From contig CAOKRT010000006.1 of assembly GCA_948471205.1 (NCBI GenBank), forward strand, positions 1 to 64,000: a DNA stretch of 64,000 bases, read 5' to 3'. The notes under the pieces were generated by a model. That model did no database searches and was not told the DNA's origin. It saw only the letters and a list, made by a program, of their open reading frames with translations. Source of the DNA: an uncultured Oscillospiraceae bacterium. Its GTDB lineage: Bacteria; Bacillota; Clostridia; Oscillospirales; Acutalibacteraceae. Shown here piece after piece: positions 1 through 8,085 of this stretch (positions are counted from its first letter, which is position 1; every line of letters starts with the position of its first letter). The position numbers and the translations under genes were made by a program.

Positions 1-185
1 TTCTCTCGGCCTTCACTTTCGTGTCCCCCTCGCAAAGTGCTTGTTAATAATACCAAACAGTTTCACAAATGTCAACACTTTTTTCAAACTTTTTTCATAA
101 ACTTTCACACTGCACCGAGCGTTTCAATTTTAATACGATATACAGCGGGGCTGTATGCCCCGCTCTGTATTATATTATATATACA
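1..185. other. left-edge non-coding stretch with a GC-rich hairpin
   Basis: No convincing coding sequence was found here. At 142-168 there is a strong hairpin (arms GCGGGGC and GCCCCGC) just beyond the stop of the minus-strand gene at 186, so it could help end the gpr-spoIIP transcript. It has no clean U-run on that side. The outer 60 bases have a different, more GC-rich character that I could not assign to a known RNA. Confidence 0.35.
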
Positions 186-458
186 TTATATAATTAACTT
201 TCCGATTTCATCCACAATATATGGTCCTGTTGAATAGGTTTTATCCGGAATATACTTTTTGCTTTTAGTATAATATGTTTTTAAATCTTCATAATAGATT
301 TTATAATCAAACACCGTAATACCGTCTTCTTCCTGTTTAAAAATAACGGTATCTTCATCAAAACCGAAACTTTTTGTATTGTAATAAGCAACAGATGCCC
401 CTACCGAAACAATCATAACAGATACCAAAACCATGATGGCAACCGGATGTTTTTTCAT
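186..458 (-). CDS. small membrane-anchored protein downstream of SpoIIP
   Basis: A 90-residue protein that I do not recognise. Residues 1-5 are basic (MKKHP) and residues 6-25 form one hydrophobic helix. The remaining ~65 residues are hydrophilic and rich in Tyr, Lys and Asp, so an N-in single-pass protein with its C-terminus outside is likely. It starts four bases after the spoIIP stop, so it is almost certainly the third cistron of the gpr-spoIIP operon. A sporulation-time role at the forespore or mother-cell membrane is inference from position only. Confidence 0.6.
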   Translation of the reverse strand: MKKHPVAIMVLVSVMIVSVGASVAYYNTKSFGFDEDTVIFKQEEDGITVFDYKIYYEDLKTYYTKSKKYIPDKTYSTGPYIVDEIGKLII

Positions 459-462
459 TTTA

Positions 463-1617
463 TCATTCCTTTACATAATCCTTTAAAATTAAATCTGCAA
501 ATGCATCTGCAAACAATCTGCCGGAATAGCACGCTTCATCCAAGGTGTTTCCCTCTGTTCCGATTTCAAGCAAAAAAGAATTTTTTGTTAAGTCAAGATT
601 ATACTTTCGCTCTGAAAACAATATAGGACGCATAAGTTCGGGATATTTTTCATTTACAGCATTTGTAACTGCTGTTGAAAACCTGAGGTTATACTCCCAG
701 TCGGGAAAATTTGATATCCTACCGTGTTCACATCCGGATATAATCATCATTTTTGCAGCTTTTTTACCGTCAACAACGGTTGTGGGCTTAACCTTTGTTC
801 CGTCTTTATATGTAATACTGTCTCTGTGTACGTCAATCGTAATATCAATGGACGGATACTTTTCAAGATATTCACTTACGGATTTTCTTGAAGAGTCATA
901 AGCTTCATTATATGACAGATCGTGAATTTCCCTGTCATGTATAACATTGAAACCTTTGCTTTCGAGCACTTTACAGATTTCGTCCCCGACCCTTACCATA
1001 TTCCGTGAAATATCTTTGGTTTTAAGGTCGGTGGACTCTGTATAATAACCCACATCAAGAAGAGTAAAACATTCTGTGGTATGGCTGTGATAAATCAAAA
1101 CCGTAGGCTTAGACATATCCTTTATTTCAAGACTCGCCTTTTGCTTAATCAGATTTTCAATATCAAGTTTATAAAAGGACTCAGGAATTTTGCTTTGAAC
1201 CTGAACATTTCCGAAGGTTACGATTGTTCCGCCACCCGTGTAATTATCTTCGCTCGTTTTTCCTTTTACTTTTTCTGATTCGATATTCTTTTCAGCTTCA
1301 GCCATTAATTTCATAATGTCATCAGGAATTTTTTTTATATCCGTATCAACAGAGCTGTCCTCCGGCTTGATACTATTCATAACTTCCTTCGTCTCTTCCT
1401 GTGCGGTGTTATTATTATCTGTATTTTCACCTGAAATAATCATAGAAATTTGCGAAGATGTTTCTTTCATTTCGGAATATGGTTTTGAAACCTTGTCAAT
1501 GCCCTGCACAAACTGTGTTACATTTGAGGAAAGCCGTGGAGACAATCCTATAACAGCAGCAGTGAAAGCAAACAGCGCAACAATATTTGAAACAAAAAAA
1601 ATAATATCCCTTTTCAT
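463..1617 (-). CDS. spoIIP: stage II sporulation protein P (SpoIIP), peptidoglycan amidase/endopeptidase
   Basis: SpoIIP degrades septal peptidoglycan during forespore engulfment, working with SpoIID and SpoIIM. The 384-residue protein has an N-terminal membrane anchor (about residues 8-28), a Glu/Lys/Asn-rich linker, and the C-terminal hydrolase domain from about residue 165. The domain carries the expected metal/catalytic signatures: HSHTTE, VHRDS and, near the end, EIGTEGNT. The start is supported by the ribosome site AGGTGG a few bases upstream. It follows gpr by about 60 bp, the gpr-spoIIP order known from other spore formers. Length and motifs look intact. Confidence 0.93.
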   Translation of the reverse strand: MKRDIIFFVSNIVALFAFTAAVIGLSPRLSSNVTQFVQGIDKVSKPYSEMKETSSQISMIISGENTDNNNTAQEETKEVMNSIKPEDSSVDTDIKKIPDDIMKLMAEAEKNIESEKVKGKTSEDNYTGGGTIVTFGNVQVQSKIPESFYKLDIENLIKQKASLEIKDMSKPTVLIYHSHTTECFTLLDVGYYTESTDLKTKDISRNMVRVGDEICKVLESKGFNVIHDREIHDLSYNEAYDSSRKSVSEYLEKYPSIDITIDVHRDSITYKDGTKVKPTTVVDGKKAAKMMIISGCEHGRISNFPDWEYNLRFSTAVTNAVNEKYPELMRPILFSERKYNLDLTKNSFLLEIGTEGNTLDEACYSGRLFADAFADLILKDYVKE

Positions 1618-1677
1618 AATCCACCTGTTATATATAAAATAATTTTATACATTATATATATGAAAAGAAATTTTCAA

Positions 1678-2502
1678 TTATCCCACAAGTGCATACAAAT
1701 CACGTTCACTGATGTCCGGCTGCAGACAAACATTAATACTCATGCCGATAAGCTTGGCGCCCTGTTCGGTTACTTTGTCTATTTCCCTTGGGGTTACAAA
1801 CATGGAATTATCCTCTGCACCTTTTATTATACCGGTTGAAACTACCGTTGGAATGCCTATAGACACAACGGGAACACCCAGCGTTTTTTCGGAAATTTCA
1901 AACCGGTGGTTGCCAACACCTGATCCGGGAAATATGCCCGTATCCGATAACTGAACCGTAGTGCCAAGCCTTTCAGCCGAGGATGAAGCCAGCGCATCCA
2001 CTGCAATTACGCAGGCAGGATGAATTACATTTACAATGCCCTTAATAATTTCCGCACTTTCTATTCCTGTTTCACCAAGCACGCCGGTGCGCACGGTGGA
2101 AACGCTTTTCAAATTTTCAAAACCCATTTCCTTTTTCAGTTCTTTTGAAATATGCCGTGTTGCAAGAACATATGAATTTGTTTTCGGACCTAATGCATCT
2201 GCCGTTATTTCCATATTACCAAGACCTGCCACAAGAATATTGTCGCATTGCGCAGGAAGAAGATTTTTTAATATGGATGAAATCACTTTAAGCCGTCCGT
2301 CAAAAATATCCGTATCATTCACAAAAGAAGGAACATTAACCGTTATATAATTTCCAACGGGTTTTCCGATTGCTTTTTCACCGTTTCGGTTTAAAACAGA
2401 AACGGTGGTAATTCCCTGTTTTTCAGTAACCTTTATGCCGTTTATTTCTGTTTTTTTGTGTTCTTCATAGCATTCAACTGCTAAATCTGTGCGGTTTTCC
2501 AA
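1678..2502 (-). CDS. gpr: germination protease GPR
   Basis: GPR is the aspartic-type spore protease that degrades small acid-soluble DNA-binding proteins at germination. It is made as a zymogen in the forespore. The 274-residue sequence shows the family core GLGNMEITADALGP followed by the ATRHI segment, and the second conserved acidic block VIAVDALASSS. Those blocks contain the two proposed catalytic aspartates. It is shorter than Bacillus GPR. No ATG is available in frame near the start, and the best initiation codon is TTG at 2502 behind GGGTGAT. A sigma-G-like promoter lies about 35 bp upstream. Confidence 0.92.
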   Translation of the reverse strand: MENRTDLAVECYEEHKKTEINGIKVTEKQGITTVSVLNRNGEKAIGKPVGNYITVNVPSFVNDTDIFDGRLKVISSILKNLLPAQCDNILVAGLGNMEITADALGPKTNSYVLATRHISKELKKEMGFENLKSVSTVRTGVLGETGIESAEIIKGIVNVIHPACVIAVDALASSSAERLGTTVQLSDTGIFPGSGVGNHRFEISEKTLGVPVVSIGIPTVVSTGIIKGAEDNSMFVTPREIDKVTEQGAKLIGMSINVCLQPDISERDLYALVG

Positions 2503-2536
2503 AATAAATCACCCATTTTTTCAACATTTTCAATAA

Positions 2537-2566
2537 AAGTATGCCCAAAAATAAAAAAATACTTGC
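2537..2566 (-). promoter_or_regulatory. sigma-G-like promoter of gpr
   Basis: On the minus strand, GCAAG (2566-2562) is followed by an 18-nt spacer and CATACTT (2543-2537). This is close to the sigma-G/F consensus (GNATR, N18, CATNNTA). It fits forespore expression of gpr. The element overlaps the -35 of the divergent rpsT promoter. Confidence 0.5.
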
Positions 2567-2591
2567 ATTTTTGCAGAAGGTATGATACTAT
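2563..2591 (+). promoter_or_regulatory. sigma-A promoter of rpsT
   Basis: TTGCAT (2563-2568), 17-nt spacer, TACTAT (2586-2591), about 70 bp upstream of the rpsT start. Its -35 shares bases with the minus-strand sigma-G-like -35 for gpr. Confidence 0.7.
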
Positions 2592-2658
2592 GTTTAAGCA
2601 TTTAAAAGATATTGGGTGTATGCCCTTAAATTAATTATCCGCTAAAGGAGTGAAAAAC

Positions 2659-2916
2659 ATGCCAAATATTAAATCAGCTAAAAAAAGAGTTAAGGTTCAG
2701 GCCAAGAAGGCTGCAAACAACAAAGCAACAAACACTGCGCTTAAAACAGCTATTAAAAAAGCGAATGCCGCTATTGAAGCAAACGCTGAAAATAAAGACC
2801 TTGCAGTTAAAACAGCCGTTAAGAAGATTGACCAGGCTGCTGCTAAAAATCTTCTTCACAAAAATACAGCTGCAAGAAAGAAGAGCAATCTTGTTTCCAA
2901 GCTTAACAAAGCTTAA
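2659..2916 (+). CDS. rpsT: 30S ribosomal protein S20
   Basis: S20 is a primary 16S rRNA-binding protein of the small subunit. The 85-residue product is Lys/Ala-rich and helical, beginning MPNIKSAKKRVK, the standard S20 N-terminus. The ATG at 2659 was chosen over an in-frame GTG nine bases upstream because AAAGGAG (2644-2650) is correctly spaced for it and the family starts there. It is monocistronic, with its own promoter and a strong terminator, and is divergent from gpr, the arrangement common in Clostridia. Confidence 0.96.
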   Translation: MPNIKSAKKRVKVQAKKAANNKATNTALKTAIKKANAAIEANAENKDLAVKTAVKKIDQAAAKNLLHKNTAARKKSNLVSKLNKA

Positions 2917-2929
2917 TCTTACAAATTTA

Positions 2930-2963
2930 AACTCCTGTCAAAAACAGACAGGAGTTCATTTTT
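2930..2963 (+). terminator. rho-independent terminator of rpsT
   Basis: Perfect 10-bp stem AACTCCTGTC/GACAGGAGTT with a 7-nt loop, followed by CATTTTTTG. Confidence 0.9.
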
Positions 2964-2980
2964 TGTTCAATTTTTACTGC

Positions 2981-3009
2981 TTGACTTTGCTGTGCAATGT
3001 ATATATAAT
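2981..3009 (+). promoter_or_regulatory. sigma-A promoter of the 82-residue membrane protein
   Basis: TTGACT (2981-2986), 17-nt spacer, TATAAT (3004-3009), 36 bp upstream of the start at 3045. Confidence 0.85.
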
Positions 3010-3044
3010 AGATTTATAAAAATGTTAATTGGAGGGGTTAACCA

Positions 3045-3293
3045 ATGAATTTAAATAAAGTTTTAAAAATCATAGGCGCTGTTGTTGCCATAGCAGGCAT
3101 TGCAGCCGCAATTTATTTTGCTGTTAAAAAGCTTACAGACAAAAAAGAACCTGAGTATTTTGATGACAATGATTTCTTTGAATGCGACAATGATCTTGAA
3201 ATCATTGATGTTACAGAAGATGCACCTCAGGTTGAGGAAGCAATCGCTGACGAGGCTCCTAAGAAAAAAGCAGCAAAAAAAGCTGAAAAATAA
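3045..3293 (+). CDS. small single-pass membrane protein with acidic/basic tail
   Basis: 82 residues of unknown function. Residues 8-27 form one hydrophobic, Ala/Ile/Gly-rich helix. This is followed by a strongly acidic middle (residues 35-68) and a Lys/Ala-rich end (KKKAAKKAEK). The gene has its own strong promoter, a good ribosome site (GGAGGGG at 3031-3037) and its own terminator, so it is a genuine monocistronic gene. The bipolar charge pattern suggests an electrostatic tether or scaffold, but that is only inference. Confidence 0.75.
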   Translation: MNLNKVLKIIGAVVAIAGIAAAIYFAVKKLTDKKEPEYFDDNDFFECDNDLEIIDVTEDAPQVEEAIADEAPKKKAAKKAEK

Positions 3294-3306
3294 AACAGAA
3301 TTGTTT

Positions 3307-3337
3307 GGGGCAGTAAAAGCTGCCCCTTAATTTTTTT
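3307..3337 (+). terminator. rho-independent terminator
   Basis: 7-bp stem GGGGCAG/CTGCCCC with a 6-nt loop and a T-rich tail (3331-3337), just upstream of the patatin-like gene. Confidence 0.85.
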
Positions 3338-3356
3338 ACAGGAAGTGAATGATAAA

Positions 3357-4208
3357 ATGTACAGCAGCGGTCTTGTACTTGAGGGCGGCGGAAACCGCGG
3401 AATTTTTACAAGCGGTGTGCTTGATGCCTTTATGGAAAACGGAATAACCTTTCCGTATGTTATCGGCGTTTCCATGGGGTCCTGCAATGCCGCTTCCTTT
3501 TTGGGAAAAAATATGCGCAGGCAGCATGATTTTACTGTCAATTATGCAAACGATAAAAGATATATGGGCTTTTCCTCTTACAGAAAAACAGGGGAATACC
3601 TGAATATGGGCTGGCTTTTCGGCGAACTGAGTTATGATAAAATCCCGCTTAACCACGAGGAATTTGAAAACTGCGGTTCTGTTTTATGCGCCGTTCTTAC
3701 AAATGCACAGACCGGAAAAGCAGAATATTTTTATCCAAAAGATTTACGGGAATACGGATGTCCCATTCTGCGGGCAAGCTGTTCTATGCCACTTGTTACA
3801 AAAGGCGTTAAAATAGGCGGACTGCATTATTATGACGGCGGTGTTGCAGACTCCATTCCGCTGAAAAGAGCAATGGAGGACGGATGCAAAAAAACCGTAG
3901 TTATTTTAACGCAGGATAAAACATTTGTGAAACCGCCTGTTAAAGGGGCAAAAATAATGAAAAAACTTTACAAAAAATATCCTCTTCTAACAGATACACT
4001 TGTAAACCGCCACAACATATATAACGAACAGCGAAAATTTGTTGAAGAAGAAGAAAAAAAAGGAAGCACTTTTGTAATCTGCCCTCCCAAGCCGTTAAAC
4101 TGCACATCTATGGAAAGAGACGTTACAAAACTGGAAGCAATTTACCGCCTTGGCTATCTGCAGGGTCAAAAAAACATTGAAAACATAAAAAAGTTTTTAG
4201 CTGAATAA
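3357..4208 (+). CDS. patatin-like phospholipase/acyl hydrolase
   Basis: A cytoplasmic serine acyl hydrolase of the patatin family, probably acting on lipids or lysophospholipids. The 283-residue product has every hallmark: the oxyanion loop EGGGNRG (about residues 9-15), the nucleophile elbow GVSMGS, and the catalytic-dyad aspartate in YDGGVADS. There is no signal peptide. ATG at 3357 is preferred to an upstream in-frame GTG at 3345, which falls within the ribosome-binding region AGGAAGTG. The gene ends at a bidirectional terminator. The substrate is unknown. Confidence 0.88.
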   Translation: MYSSGLVLEGGGNRGIFTSGVLDAFMENGITFPYVIGVSMGSCNAASFLGKNMRRQHDFTVNYANDKRYMGFSSYRKTGEYLNMGWLFGELSYDKIPLNHEEFENCGSVLCAVLTNAQTGKAEYFYPKDLREYGCPILRASCSMPLVTKGVKIGGLHYYDGGVADSIPLKRAMEDGCKKTVVILTQDKTFVKPPVKGAKIMKKLYKKYPLLTDTLVNRHNIYNEQRKFVEEEEKKGSTFVICPPKPLNCTSMERDVTKLEAIYRLGYLQGQKNIENIKKFLAE

Positions 4209-4226
4209 GCATCCTACCAAAAAATT

Positions 4227-4262
4227 AAACGGGTAAACTCATATTTTGAGTTCACCCGTTTT
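4227..4262. terminator. bidirectional terminator between patatin gene and trmL
   Basis: Stem AAACGGGT-AACTCA paired with TGAGTTCACCCGTTT. It has a T-run on the plus side and an A-run upstream, so it can serve both converging genes. Confidence 0.85.
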
Positions 4263-4267
4263 TATTT

Positions 4268-4771
4268 TTATTCCCATTTTAAATTATGAAGCTGACCTTT
4301 CAAGGACAGTTCAGGATAATCCCACTGCCGCAAAACCTCGTAAACACCCACTGCCGCCGCATTGCTTAAATTGAGGCTTCTGATTATGCCACGCATTGGC
4401 AGACGAACACAATAATCATGGTTTTCTTTCAAAAGTTCTTCGGGAAGACCTTTTGTTTCCTTCCCGAAAACAAGATATGCATTGTTCGGATAGGTAACAT
4501 CCGTATGCGTTTGTTCTGCCTTGGTGGTAAAATAGAAAAATTTTCCGCCCTTGTTTTTTTCAAAAAATTCCTGTGTATTGCTGTAATATGTAATATCCAG
4601 CTTATCCCAATAATCAAGACCTGCGCGACGCACCTGTTTATCTGTTATCTGAAATCCCATCGGACCGACAAGATGCAGCCTTGCGCCTGTTGCGGCGCAG
4701 GTGCGTGAAATATTACCTGTATTTTGCGGGATTTCAGGTTCTATAAGCACAATGTTAAGCGAGTATTCCAT
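4268..4771 (-). CDS. trmL: tRNA (cytidine(34)-2'-O)-methyltransferase
   Basis: A SPOUT-superfamily methyltransferase of the TrmL/YibK/CspR type, which 2'-O-methylates the wobble base of leucine tRNAs using SAM. The 167-residue product is family length. It carries the N-terminal PEIPQNTGNISRTC block, the middle LVFGKETKGLPEEL motif and the C-terminal RSLNLSNAAAVGVYE segment that builds the SAM-binding knot. Its start overlaps the nagA stop by 17 bp, so it is the last cistron of dus-nagA-trmL and is probably translationally coupled. Confidence 0.92.
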   Translation of the reverse strand: MEYSLNIVLIEPEIPQNTGNISRTCAATGARLHLVGPMGFQITDKQVRRAGLDYWDKLDITYYSNTQEFFEKNKGGKFFYFTTKAEQTHTDVTYPNNAYLVFGKETKGLPEELLKENHDYCVRLPMRGIIRSLNLSNAAAVGVYEVLRQWDYPELSLKGQLHNLKWE

Positions 4772-5876
4772 TAATATATACTTCCTTTATGTTCATCTGC
4801 TCATCGACAAAGATGATATCTGCATCCTTATTCGGAGCAATACTTCCGATTTTATTCTGAAGCCCGATTGCCTTTGCCGGATTAATTGTACAGCTTTTAA
4901 GCGCAGATTTAAAATCAACGCCGAACGCAAGCAGATTTTTAAATTCATCAAAAACATTGGTTATGGACGCTGCAATTGTTCCGTCTTCAAGAACGGCAAA
5001 TTTTCCGCCCTCATAAACATACGTTTTCTGACCGCCCAGATCAAACTCGCCGGCGCCCAAACCGGCACCGCGCATGGAATCCGAAATGACGCAAACTCTG
5101 TTTTCGCCAAGAATTCTGAAAGTGTTTCTTACAACCGCCGGGCAAACATGTCCGCCGTCGCATACCAGTTCGCACATCACCTTTTCATTATCCATAACCG
5201 TGCCGACAACACCGGCTTCCCTGTGTGTCATGCCGGTCATAGCATTATAAAGATGTGTTGCGTGCGTTATTCCAAAATCTATTGCTTTCTGTGCCTGCTC
5301 TGCATTTGCCGATGTATGACCGATTGCAACCACGCATTTTTTGCTTGCCTCTTTGATAAATGCTTCACTTTCAAATGCTTCAGGCGCAATGGTAATCAAT
5401 TTAACCAGTTCCCCGCTTTCGATAAAAAGCTGATTGAATTCCTGCAGTGTGCCGGCTCTGACAAACGCACCGTTTTGTGCACCTTTTTTTGCATAAGAAA
5501 GAAACGGACCTTCCAGGTTAATACCTGCAAGTTTTGCACCGGACTCCCTACCCTTATATTCTTTTGCACATTTCACAATTTTAGTAAGTGTTTCATTATC
5601 CAGCGTCATAGAAGTTCCGCAAAATGATGTAACACCGCACTTTGCAAGATAACGGCTGATTTTATCAACCGCTTCTTCTGAAGCATCGGAAAAATCACCG
5701 CCGTTTCCGCCATGAATATGTATATCCACAAAGCCGGGAAAAGCTGTTAACCCGCTCATATCTCTGCCCGGTTCATCTATTACACCGATTTCGTCAATGA
5801 TTCCGTTTTCAATTCTTAAATCTGCAATCTCTTTTTCAAACACTTCATTGTAAAAGCAAACATTTTTTAAAATCAT
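4755..5876 (-). CDS. nagA: N-acetylglucosamine-6-phosphate deacetylase
   Basis: NagA removes acetate from GlcNAc-6-phosphate to give glucosamine-6-phosphate, feeding amino sugars to glycolysis or wall synthesis. The 373-residue amidohydrolase shows the metal site DIHIHGGNGGDFSD, the LEGPF acidic ligand, the HTSAN and HLYNAMTG histidine segments, and the catalytic aspartate in CVISDSMRG. The ribosome site AAAGGA precedes the ATG, which overlaps the dus stop by one base. No nagB is nearby, so the deaminase must be encoded elsewhere. Confidence 0.94.
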   Translation of the reverse strand: MILKNVCFYNEVFEKEIADLRIENGIIDEIGVIDEPGRDMSGLTAFPGFVDIHIHGGNGGDFSDASEEAVDKISRYLAKCGVTSFCGTSMTLDNETLTKIVKCAKEYKGRESGAKLAGINLEGPFLSYAKKGAQNGAFVRAGTLQEFNQLFIESGELVKLITIAPEAFESEAFIKEASKKCVVAIGHTSANAEQAQKAIDFGITHATHLYNAMTGMTHREAGVVGTVMDNEKVMCELVCDGGHVCPAVVRNTFRILGENRVCVISDSMRGAGLGAGEFDLGGQKTYVYEGGKFAVLEDGTIAASITNVFDEFKNLLAFGVDFKSALKSCTINPAKAIGLQNKIGSIAPNKDADIIFVDEQMNIKEVYINGILA

Positions 5877-6841
5877 TACGCATTTTCCTTTATTATTCTG
5901 AAAATTATTTCTTCAAGCTGTTCAAAGCTTTCAAGGCTTCCCATTTCTGCCCTGAATTTTGCACCGCCGCGAAGCCCCTTTGTATAATAAGCGGCATGAT
6001 GGCGTGCCTCTCTCATTGCAGTATATTCACCTTTGTATTCAATTATTTTCCTGATATGCTGCCGCATAACATTCATTTTTTCAATAAGCGACGGTTCGGG
6101 AATCACTATACAATCATGAATATATGCATTAATTCTTTGAAACAGCCACGGATTTCCCATTGCACCCCTGCCTATCATAAGCGCATCGCAGTTTGTTTTT
6201 TCAAGCATCACTGCGGCGCTCTGTTCATCCGTAACATCACCATTGCCGATTACCGGTATACCGACTGCAGCCTTTACCTGCCTGATTATATCATAATCAA
6301 CATTTCCGCTGTACATTTCCTTGCGTGTTCTGCCGTGAACAGCAATGGCACAGGCACCGTTCTTTTCCAGAATTTCCGCCATTTTAACAGCATTAATGCT
6401 GTTTTCATCCCATCCCTTTCTGATTTTTGCCGTTACGGGAATATCAACAGCCGAAGATACCGCCTTAACAATTTCACCTGCAAGAACAGGATTTTTCATA
6501 AGGCTTGCACCGCCGCCGTTCATTGCCACCTTTGGTGCAGGGCATCCCATATTTATATCAATTACTGCCGGATGAAATTCCAGACATTTAACCGCAGCTT
6601 CCGCCATAATTTCAGGATTGTCTCCGAAAATCTGCGCGCCTGCTGTTTTTTCACCGTTTCCTAAAGTTAAAAGCATGGCGCTTTTTTTATCTCCCATGGT
6701 AAGCCCTTTGGCGCTTACCATTTCAGTAACTGTATAAGCAGCGCCGAAACGCACGCAAAGTTCGCGAAAAGCCTTATCTGCAACCCCCGCCATAGGCGCA
6801 AGAAAAGCAATATTTTCAAATTCAATATCCTTAATTTTCAT
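5876..6841 (-). CDS. dusB: tRNA-dihydrouridine synthase
   Basis: This FMN enzyme reduces uridines in tRNA to dihydrouridine. The 321-residue product has the N-terminal FLAPMAGVADKAFR flavin-site motif, the Dus signature DINMGCPAPKV with its catalytic cysteine, the VTAKIRKGW lysine block, AVHGRTR and GNGDV. The ATG at 6841 (start MKIKDIEFE) was chosen because the longer frame upstream has no ribosome site, whereas AGAGGTA sits just before 6841. A TATACT-like -10 lies near 6860, so it may have its own promoter after the rpsR terminator. Assignment to DusB rather than another paralogue is by general likeness. Confidence 0.9.
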   Translation of the reverse strand: MKIKDIEFENIAFLAPMAGVADKAFRELCVRFGAAYTVTEMVSAKGLTMGDKKSAMLLTLGNGEKTAGAQIFGDNPEIMAEAAVKCLEFHPAVIDINMGCPAPKVAMNGGGASLMKNPVLAGEIVKAVSSAVDIPVTAKIRKGWDENSINAVKMAEILEKNGACAIAVHGRTRKEMYSGNVDYDIIRQVKAAVGIPVIGNGDVTDEQSAAVMLEKTNCDALMIGRGAMGNPWLFQRINAYIHDCIVIPEPSLIEKMNVMRQHIRKIIEYKGEYTAMREARHHAAYYTKGLRGGAKFRAEMGSLESFEQLEEIIFRIIKENA

Positions 6842-6905
6842 AAAAATACCTCTGTGAAGAGTATAGCATAAAAGAACAAAAAAAGAAACTGTTTTCATAA
6901 ACTGC

Positions 6906-6936
6906 AAAAAAAGAACTCTGTATAAAAACAGAGTTC
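6906..6936 (-). terminator. terminator of the rpsF-ssb-rpsR operon
   Basis: On the minus strand, a stem GAACTCTGT/ACAGAGTTC (6936-6913) is followed by a run of seven U. Confidence 0.9.
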
Positions 6937-6951
6937 CTGAAATAAATAAAC

Positions 6952-7188
6952 TTAGTCAGCGCTGTATGGAAGAAGAGCAATCTGACGGGCACGCTTGATA
7001 GCTGTTGTAAGCTCTCTCTGGTGCTTAGCGCATGTGCCGGTTACACGGCGAGGAAGAATTTTAGCTCTTTCAGATGTGTATCTGTTAAGCTTTGAAACAT
7101 CCTTGTAATCAATGCCTTCGCTCTTTTCTACGCAAAACTGGCAAACTTTTCTGCGACCTTTTCTTACGCCGCCTTTATTATATGCCAT
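6952..7188 (-). CDS. rpsR: 30S ribosomal protein S18
   Basis: S18 pairs with S6 on the platform of the small subunit. The 78-residue protein carries the family core [24 protein letters not shown] (only part quoted: [13 protein letters not shown]). It has an N-terminal extension with two cysteines (CQFCVEK), as in zinc-type S18 proteins. It is the last gene of the classic rpsF-ssb-rpsR operon. Confidence 0.96.
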   Translation of the reverse strand: MAYNKGGVRKGRRKVCQFCVEKSEGIDYKDVSKLNRYTSERAKILPRRVTGTCAKHQRELTTAIKRARQIALLPYSAD

Positions 7189-7207
7189 AATTAGTTTCCT
7201 CCTTCAA

Positions 7208-7642
7208 TTAGAATGGTAAGTTGTCGTCGTCATCAATAATTTCTTCAAAATCACTGTTATCAGCAGAAGCATAGCTTGGAGCCGGCTGGCTGAAAGCAGG
7301 ATTGGAAGCTGTGCCGCTTTCTGCCTTTGAACCGCAGAAAGAAACATTGTTTGCAACAACACGAACTGTTTTTCTCTTATTTCCGTCCTTATCCGTAAAA
7401 TTATCTGTCTGGATAGAGCCTTCTATTGCAATCATAGAGCCCTTGCGGAAATAGCGGGAAATGAACTCAGCAGTCTGACGCCAAGCGGTAACATCAATAA
7501 AATCAGCCTTTCTGTCTTCGCCTGATCTTTGAAAATTTCTGTCGCATGCAACCTGAATCTGCACAACAGAAACACCGTTCGGTGTCGTTCTAAGCTCGGG
7601 ATCATAGGTTAATCTTCCCATGATAACAACTGAATTAATCAT
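7208..7642 (-). CDS. ssb: single-stranded DNA-binding protein
   Basis: SSB coats single-stranded DNA during replication and repair. The OB-fold occupies about residues 1-105, starting MINSVVIMGRLTYDPELR and including FIDVTAWRQTAEF and KGSMIAIEGSIQT. A flexible Ser/Pro/Ala-rich linker follows, then the acidic partner-binding tip DDDDNLPF. The gene lies between rpsF and rpsR and is co-transcribed with them, as in most Firmicutes. Confidence 0.96.
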   Translation of the reverse strand: MINSVVIMGRLTYDPELRTTPNGVSVVQIQVACDRNFQRSGEDRKADFIDVTAWRQTAEFISRYFRKGSMIAIEGSIQTDNFTDKDGNKRKTVRVVANNVSFCGSKAESGTASNPAFSQPAPSYASADNSDFEEIIDDDDNLPF

Positions 7643-7654
7643 TGTGTTCCTCCC

Positions 7655-7945
7655 TTATTCGCCTTTAGCAACGATTAAAGAACGAAGCACGCCGTCTGTA
7701 ATGTTGATAACACGGTCAATCTCTGCCGGGAAGTTTTCATCAGATTCAAACTGAGCAACGATGTAATAACCCTCTGTTTCGTAGTTGATTGGATATGCGA
7801 GCTTGCGCTTGCCCCACTCCTCTACTTCGCCAAGAGTGCCGTTAGCCTTAATTAAATCTGTGAATTTAACCTTAAGAGCTTCAACTGCTTCCTCACCCTT
7901 TGAGAGAGAGAAAACTAATACGATTTCGTATTTTTTTGATGCCAT
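7655..7945 (-). CDS. rpsF: 30S ribosomal protein S6
   Basis: S6 binds S18 and 16S rRNA. The 96-residue product begins MASKKYEIVLVFS and contains WGKRKLAYPI, the typical S6 beta-strand. The ATG at 7945 was chosen over a longer frame because a perfect AAGGAGGTG ribosome site lies 6 bases upstream. A strong promoter at 8028-8056 leaves a leader of about 75 nt. In Firmicutes such leaders can bind the S6:S18 complex for autoregulation. I cannot confirm that fold here. Confidence 0.95.
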   Translation of the reverse strand: MASKKYEIVLVFSLSKGEEAVEALKVKFTDLIKANGTLGEVEEWGKRKLAYPINYETEGYYIVAQFESDENFPAEIDRVINITDGVLRSLIVAKGE

Positions 7946-8027
7946 TCCTGTGCACCTCCTTCTGGTCTTTTGGCCCGAAAACCCTGTTTCGAGCAAGGAT
8001 TGCCGCCTTTTTCAAGGTAGCCTATGT

Positions 8028-8056
8028 ATTATAGCAGACAAGATATTATCTGTCAA
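8028..8056 (-). promoter_or_regulatory. consensus sigma-A promoter of rpsF-ssb-rpsR
   Basis: On the minus strand, TTGACA (8056-8051), exactly 17 nt, TATAAT (8033-8028). Both hexamers are perfect consensus. Confidence 0.93.
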
Positions 8057-8085
8057 GAAAAAACTGAGCCTTTTACCGCTGTATA

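Noticed and set aside
1-120. Possible rRNA or other structured RNA end at the left edge
   Set aside because: The short GC-richer stretch did not match any rRNA or riboswitch core I know, and too little is visible.
4701-5627. 308-residue plus-strand frame
   Set aside because: It lies antisense to nagA, is Cys/Phe/His-rich without domains and has no ribosome site. It is a shadow frame.
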